A program made the translations under genes and the position numbers. From G963422445 sp963422445 (GTDB taxonomy: Bacteria; Pseudomonadota; Alphaproteobacteria; Thalassobaculales; Thalassobaculaceae), in contig OY729512.2 in the NCBI GenBank assembly GCA_963422445.2, positions 3,596,001-3,660,000 of the forward strand: 64,000 nucleotides of DNA, given 5' to 3'. Shown here one piece after another: positions 59,860-64,000 of this stretch (positions are counted from its first letter, which is position 1; every line of letters begins with the position of its first letter). The notes under the pieces were generated by a model, which was not told the DNA's origin, did no database searches, and saw only the letters and a program-made list of their open reading frames with translations.

Positions 59860-60837
59860 GGTTCCGGTCTCCTTCGTGCTGGCCCGGCGCCGGCGAGGAA
59901 GACCGCCTCCCTCCCGCTTTCCGGGCTGTTCGCCCGGCGCAGGCTCTTCTCCGCCTCCGGGGCGCCCGGCTCACGGGCAGGGGCACGACGCCGGACCCGC
60001 GGCGGACTTCCCGGGGAGCGAGGATCGGAGACGGAGGAGACGCTCAGGGGCCGGCGTGGGGTGCTCCGGTGCTGGCCGCCGCCGTGACTCCGGCGGCGAT
60101 CGCCGGGCCGGTCGTATGGGCGCGCCGGCAGGGTGGCCGGTTCGATGGCGCCGCCGATGCGGCCGGTCACTCCCAGGCCGTCAGCCGCGCCATGGGACTG
60201 ACGTCACCGACGATCTCCACCTCGTCCCGGCTCAGCTTCGCGAACGCCAGGCAGAGCGCCACGTCGGCCTCGCAATCGAACGGGCCGTGGCTTGTGCCCG
60301 TCTCGAGCTCGATCACGATGTAGCTGGGCTCCCAGACCGGGATGCCGCGGAAATGGTCCGAGCGTTCGTAGGACCGGCGCGCACACGGTTCGCACCTCGC
60401 CGCCCCCTGCGAAGCGGCTCCGCAATCCGTACACGCGCCCCTGGCCCGCCGTGCGGCGTACCTCCGGCGGGCAGCCGCGTTCTTGCGATCCGGCGAACCG
60501 CGCTCGGCTTCGAGCACGCCGCAGGGGGCGCACATCGAACCGCCGTCCGTGGTCGGCCCGCCGCAGCGGCCGCAGAGCCCCGCCGCCAGGCGTTCGGCGT
60601 AGCGTTGCCGCTCGGCAGCCTGGCGCGTCTTGCGGCATGGCCCGCAGCTGCTGCCGCCCTTGACGGGAGGTCGGCGGCCGCATCGGGTGCACAGGCCGGC
60701 ATCGTGGCGGACCCGCTGGCGCTTCCTGCCGGCGGCGCGGGCGCTCTTGCGCTTGGCGCCGGGGTCGCGGCCTGCGTAGAGCTTTCCGGCGGCCATAGCC
60801 TGTGCATACCGCGCGCGCTCGGCCTCACGCCTTGTAT

Positions 60838-61167
60838 GACCCGCTTTAGCCCCTTTGAACAAAAGGTTATCCACAGTTGTTGTGGCCGCGAATTTTGTGG
60901 AAAACCGCCGCTCTTCGGCGACCAACGCCATGCCATGGCCCAGTCACTGAGTACGGTTTGGGACTGCTGCGGCTCCGTCGTTAGATGGAAAAGCAGTGCG
61001 GGGAAAGCGGCCGCTTTCCCCGCTGGGAGGAGTCGGACCGTCTACGCGCCAAGGACACGGATCCGCAGCGGAGCTTGGTCGGCTCATCCCTTGTTCGTTC
61101 CGTGCGTCCTGAACGGATGCGTGGGTGTGAGACCCGGATTGAGTTGCAAGGACAGGAGTCACGGGAC
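60838..61167 (+). ncRNA. Candidate bridge-RNA region of the IS110-type element
   Basis: IS110-subgroup elements are known to encode a structured bridge RNA in the long non-coding left end, which pairs with donor and target DNA. This 330-bp stretch is the matching part here. It contains complementary pieces (for example CGGGGAAAGCGGCCGCTTTC around 61000-61020) able to fold. The RNA is inferred from element architecture; no structure was computed. Confidence 0.3.
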
Positions 61168-62124
61168 ATGAACCAAGAAAAGGTAGTCGCCGGAATCGAT
61201 GTCAGCAAGGCCACTCTCGACGTCCACATCGCCCCTTCGGGCGAGGCGCGGCAGTTCCAGAACGACGCCGGCGGCCGCCGCGGCCTTCGCAAGATGCTGC
61301 ACAAGGCGAAGGTCGATCTCGTCGTCGAAGCCACGGGGCGCTATCACAGGCCGGTGCCCATCAGCCTCGACGATGCAGGCTTCCGCGTCGCCGTGGTCAG
61401 CCCGCTACAGGCTCGGCGTTTCGCCCAGACCCTCGGCCAACTGGCGAAGACCGACCCCATCGATGCGGCCATGCTGGCACGCCTTGGCCAGGCGATGGAC
61501 CCGGATGCGACGCCGCCACGCAGCGGCGCTCACGTCCGGCTCGGCGACCGCGCCCGGGCGCGTGCACAGTTGGTCAAGACCAAGACCGCGCTCTCCAACT
61601 CCATCAAGGAATACGAGACGCCGGAAACCGTCGCTGCGTTCAAGCAGTTGGTCGACGACATCAATCGAGAGATCAGCCGACTCGAGGCCGCGACCCGCGT
61701 CGTCATCGTCGACGATCCCGAGCATGCTCGGCGCGACCGCATTCTGCGCTCGATACCCGGCATCGGCCCCGTCACCGCCGCCGTGCTCTGTGCCGAGATG
61801 CCGGAGCTCGGCACCCTCGGTCGCCGCCAGGCCGCATCCCTGGTGGGTGTCGCTCCCTTCCCGGACGACAGTGGAAAGAGGGTCGGGAAGCGATACTGCA
61901 AGGGTGGCCGAGCCGTGCCTCGAAACGTCCTCTTCATGGCCGCGATGACAGCCAGCATGTACAACGTCGAGATGAAGCAGCTCTACCAGCGCCTGACCGA
62001 AGAGGGCAAGCCGCACAAGGTTGCGGTGGTGGCCGTCATGCGCAAGCTCATCATCCTCGCCAACGTGCTCGTGCGCGAGGACCGCGAATGGGCGCCGTCC
62101 GCTCCCACTCCGATCACTGCATGA
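61168..62124 (+). CDS. IS110-family transposase (DEDD)
   Basis: 318 residues. The RuvC-like N-terminal domain has the catalytic acids in VVAGIDVSKATLDVHIAP, DLVVEATGRYHRPVPISLDD and LAKTDPIDAAMLARLGQAMD. The C-terminal Tnp domain has RSIPGIGPVTAAVLCAEMPE, LVGVAPFPDDSGKRVGKRYC, RNVLFMAAMTASMYNVEMKQ and a serine in the expected RxxLFMAA..AS region. ATG 61168 follows AGGACAGGAG. Full length and undamaged. It is a DNA recombinase acting with the element's own RNA guide in this family. Confidence 0.88.
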   Translation: MNQEKVVAGIDVSKATLDVHIAPSGEARQFQNDAGGRRGLRKMLHKAKVDLVVEATGRYHRPVPISLDDAGFRVAVVSPLQARRFAQTLGQLAKTDPIDAAMLARLGQAMDPDATPPRSGAHVRLGDRARARAQLVKTKTALSNSIKEYETPETVAAFKQLVDDINREISRLEAATRVVIVDDPEHARRDRILRSIPGIGPVTAAVLCAEMPELGTLGRRQAASLVGVAPFPDDSGKRVGKRYCKGGRAVPRNVLFMAAMTASMYNVEMKQLYQRLTEEGKPHKVAVVAVMRKLIILANVLVREDREWAPSAPTPITA

Positions 62125-62610
62125 TTGTCGGGCCTGTGGAGAAATCAGTGAACGTCGCTGGATGAAATACCGGTAGACCGCCTTCAACCCCCGAGTCCGG
62201 GTTGACTGCAAACACGGATGCTCCTCTCGGCGCAGCTTTCGCAGATCGCGCGCTCCGGCGCGGCGGGCGCTTGTCCGCACCGGGTGCAGATGCCGGCCGC
62301 CCGCCGCTCATCGACTTGCCGGCGATAGCGGCGGCGCTCGGAGGCGCGGGCTTTCTCCAGGTTTCTCCGCGGCTTGCCGGCGGCCCGGAGCCTGGCGTCG
62401 CGGGTGCGCCCGGCCCTGTTCCGCTTCTCGCCACAGGGCTCGCACACGCTGCTCTCGGGCGCCGGCGGCCGCTTGCCGCATCGCGGGCACAGGCCTTGGG
62501 CGAGGCGTTCGGCGGTGCGCTTGCGGAACCGTTCGCGGTCTTTTGCTCGGCCGACTTCCGGGTCTCGATAGGCCATCGCATCCTCCCTGCCAAAGTCGAA
62601 ATCGGACGGA

Positions 62611-62645
62611 GGACGCCCGGCCGGCACGGGGCCGGCCGGGCGTCC
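62611..62645. terminator. Strong 15-bp hairpin between two small genes
   Basis: The left arm 62611-62625 and right arm 62631-62645 are perfectly complementary over 15 bp with a five-base loop. The stem core is GACGCCCGGCCGGC. It lies just beyond the stop of the 38-residue gene, in the leader of the zinc-ribbon gene. There is no T-run, so it may be a Rho-independent-like attenuator or an mRNA-stability hairpin. Confidence 0.5.
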
Positions 62646-62659
62646 CGGGAGAAGGCCGC

Positions 62660-62776
62660 TCAGCCCCTCTGCCTGCGGTCGCAGAACAGGCCCGCGGCGA
62701 CCGAGCCCCACAGCTGCTGGCCGCCGCGGGTGCGCAGGCCCGTGCAGACGATGATCTCGGTGCGCGCGGGGCGCAT
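62660..62776 (-). CDS. 38-residue hypothetical protein
   Basis: MRPARTEIIVCTGLRTRGGQ, QLWGSVAAGLFCDRRQRG, stop. A perfect GGAGG lies seven bases before ATG 62776, and a strong hairpin follows the gene, so translation is plausible despite the size. IS copy D begins 13 bp upstream of the ATG, so its promoter was displaced. No family recognised. Confidence 0.5.
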   Translation of the reverse strand: MRPARTEIIVCTGLRTRGGQQLWGSVAAGLFCDRRQRG

Positions 62777-62788
62777 CTTCTGACCTCC

Positions 62789-64000
62789 GAACCTCTTGCA
62801 AAATTCCTGTCCCCAGGGTCCGGTGAGCCCGGATCGGTCGGTTGCTTCCGGTCACCTCTGCACCTGGAGGTCGGAATCCATGGATTCGCTGTGTCTCATC
62901 AGAGATGATGAGAACAAACAGGGACCTTTGTGGACATCGGGACACGCCTCTCCGGGCCACTCTCTTCGAGAGGGCCGCGAAGGGTCGGCATGCGTCGTCG
63001 GAGCCGCGCTATGGGACGGCGAGACGTATCAACTGGTCAGCCGCCAGGGCCAGGATGCCGAACATGAGATGGCAGGCGACCTTGGAATATCCACGGACGC
63101 GGACATGGCGCCCGCCAAACTCATCCTTGAGGCGGGCGTTGGTCCTCTCGACACCGGACCGGATCCGGAACCGCACGGTCTCGGGATCGACATGGCCTAT
63201 TGCACGCCGGGCCCGAGCCTCCCGGTCTCGCTCCTCCTTGAGGTCCTTGTCCCGGCGCGGATTGACATCGATGATCGGCACATGGCCAAGCCGTTCGCTC
63301 ATCTGGTAGATCTCCCTGGCATCATAGGCCGCGTCCATGAGATCGTAGAGATTGGTCACACGCCCGGCGGTCATCATCGCCAGCGGGATCGCGACCTGGC
63401 TGTCATGGACGGATGCCGAGGTGAGGACGGTACTCAGCGGCACCCCGCAGTCTGCTGTGTCGATATGCAGCTTGTAACCGCGCCAAGCCTCCAGGACCCC
63501 CTTGGCATTCTTCTTTGCCCCGTGATCACAGACCTTCGGCAGCGCGTCAAGCATCTCATCGAGATCCATCCCGTTCGCTTGCCGTTCGAGACGCCCAGGC
63601 TCCTTCGTCCTCTCCGCGCCCTTGCGGGGCCGGCCGCGCTTGCGGTTCGGCGTCCCGGCCTTCGGCTTCGGGACCGGCGTCTCCCGGGCCTCGATGGCCG
63701 TCGAGTCCCTCGACACGTGGCCGATGAGCGTGTCGCCCAGTGTCTCTGCGACCAGAGCCGCGTGCATCCTCTCCGGAAGACGGGACTGCGAAAATTCGGC
63801 AAACGCCCGCGAAAACGTCTCTTCACTCGGGATCTCCGAGACACGCGACCAGCCGCACAGCCGGCGCAACGTCGGGTCCACCTTGAGCCTGTCGATCAGG
63901 TGGCGGGTCGTCGGCAGACCCCACACCGCCTTGGCGATGAAGCCACGGGCCAGCGCCTGGCGATCCTCCCGGGGCCGACCCGGACCGGTCCACATCCCAT
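62789..64000 (-). mobile_element. 1.5-kb IS copy D, right part beyond the window
   Basis: The left end GAACCTCTTGCAAAATTCC starts at 62789, flanked on the left by CTCC. The orientation is opposite to copy B. The right end lies about 285 bp past the window edge. Closest in sequence to copies A and B but with its own variants. Confidence 0.88.
63009..64000 (-). CDS. IS transposase, DUF772 + DDE domain (copy D, partial)
   Basis: The last 330 or so of 379 residues are visible: RLKVDPTLRRLCGWSRVSEI, ETFSRAFAEFSQSRLPERMH, GHVSRDSTAIEARETPVPKP, RGYKLHIDTADCGVPLSTVL, NLYDLMDAAYDAREIYQMSE and VERTNARLKDEFGGRHVRVR. It keeps GYKLHID near the first catalytic Asp and KDEFGGRH near the end, where copies A and B have GDKLPID and KDECGGRH, so this is the copy most likely to be active. 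The N-terminus is outside the window. Confidence 0.85.
   Translation of the reverse strand, partial: GMWTGPGRPREDRQALARGFIAKAVWGLPTTRHLIDRLKVDPTLRRLCGWSRVSEIPSEETFSRAFAEFSQSRLPERMHAALVAETLGDTLIGHVSRDSTAIEARETPVPKPKAGTPNRKRGRPRKGAERTKEPGRLERQANGMDLDEMLDALPKVCDHGAKKNAKGVLEAWRGYKLHIDTADCGVPLSTVLTSASVHDSQVAIPLAMMTAGRVTNLYDLMDAAYDAREIYQMSERLGHVPIIDVNPRRDKDLKEERDREARARRAIGHVDPETVRFRIRSGVERTNARLKDEFGGRHVRVRGYSKVACHLMFGILALAADQLIRLAVP

Larger units (their letters stand above)
60838..62210 (+). mobile_element. IS110-type element (ends approximate)
   Basis: About 1.37 kb lie between the two halves of the zinc-ribbon gene. No inverted repeats or target duplication are visible, as is normal for IS110. 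About 330 bp precede the transposase start and about 85 bp follow its stop. That asymmetry (long left end) is characteristic of the IS110 subgroup rather than IS1111. Ends were set from the disrupted host frame. Confidence 0.7.
60167..62576 (-). pseudogene. Zinc-ribbon repeat protein split by an IS110-type element
   Basis: The N-terminal piece (62576 to about 62210) is MAYRDPEVGRAKDRERFRKR, LCPRCGKRPPAPESSVCEPC, ICTRCGQAPAAPERAICESC, AERSIR. The C-terminal piece (about 60838-60167) is TRREAERARYAQAMAAGKLY, LCTRCGRRPPVKGGSSCGPC, LCGRCGGPTTDGGSMCAPC, ACTDCGAASQGAARCEPC and an unrelated C-terminal domain SYIVIELETGTSHGPFDCEA, DVALCLAFAKLSRDEVEIVG. The same CxxCG, about 10 residues, CxxC unit with Arg-rich spacers repeats five times across both pieces, so they were one protein of about 340 residues. 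GGGAGG precedes ATG 62576. Each repeat probably binds one zinc. Function unknown. Confidence 0.7.

Overview
The window reads as GC-rich alphaproteobacterial DNA. This rests on recognisable core genes (gltB/gltD glutamate synthase), rhizobial/rhodospirillal-type accessory genes (MobF relaxase, TraD-like coupling protein, DUF2493, DUF4326) and the types of insertion sequence present. It is unusually rich in insertion sequences and broken genes: at least ten IS elements or remnants and more than a dozen pseudogenes. That fits a genome in reductive decay or a heavily colonised genomic island. No rRNA, tRNA or CRISPR array was seen.

Layout. (1) 1-10.6 kb: catabolic chromosomal genes (old-yellow-enzyme-type oxidoreductase, DUF3047 protein, GMC oxidoreductase, D-aminoacylase-type amidohydrolase) among a broken Gfo/Idh/MocA dehydrogenase, a broken VOC protein, IS remnants, one intact 1.5-kb IS (copy A) and a 120-bp MITE. 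(2) 10.7-15.9 kb: an IS graveyard with two tandem IS5-type elements sharing CTAG target sites, an IS1380-type remnant, and a DUF4338 (DruA-like) gene broken by an IS630-type element that itself carries an IS1595-type element. (3) 16.1-23.5 kb: gltD, gltB and an amidohydrolase_2 gene. (4) 23.55 kb to the right edge: about 38 kb of accessory DNA bracketed by two oppositely oriented copies (B and D) of the 1.5-kb IS. It holds a decayed MobF relaxase, an IS66-type transposase translationally coupled to a DUF4338 gene, two tandem tyrosine integrases (the second cut by IS copy C), a nine-gene defence-type operon (32.6-46.1 kb), a HEPN/zinc-ribbon-like pseudogene, a TauD-like dioxygenase, a VapBC pair with a broken toxin, remnants of conjugation genes (traD, mobF), a UvrD/HelD-type helicase, ssb and small plasmid-type genes, and an IS110-type element inside a zinc-ribbon repeat gene.

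The centrepiece is the 32635-46130 operon. Its outer genes (DUF499 ATPase, DUF1156 DNA methylase, PLD-nuclease/SNF2 helicase) match the helicase-methylase-ATPase anti-phage type. Between them sits a DUF262 protein, an AAA ATPase with DUF3696-type features and an unrecognised 320-aa protein. All nine genes overlap or abut, so the cluster looks like one expression unit and possibly a compound defence system. Coordinates of intact genes are firm. Those of decayed genes and IS ends without clear repeats are approximate.
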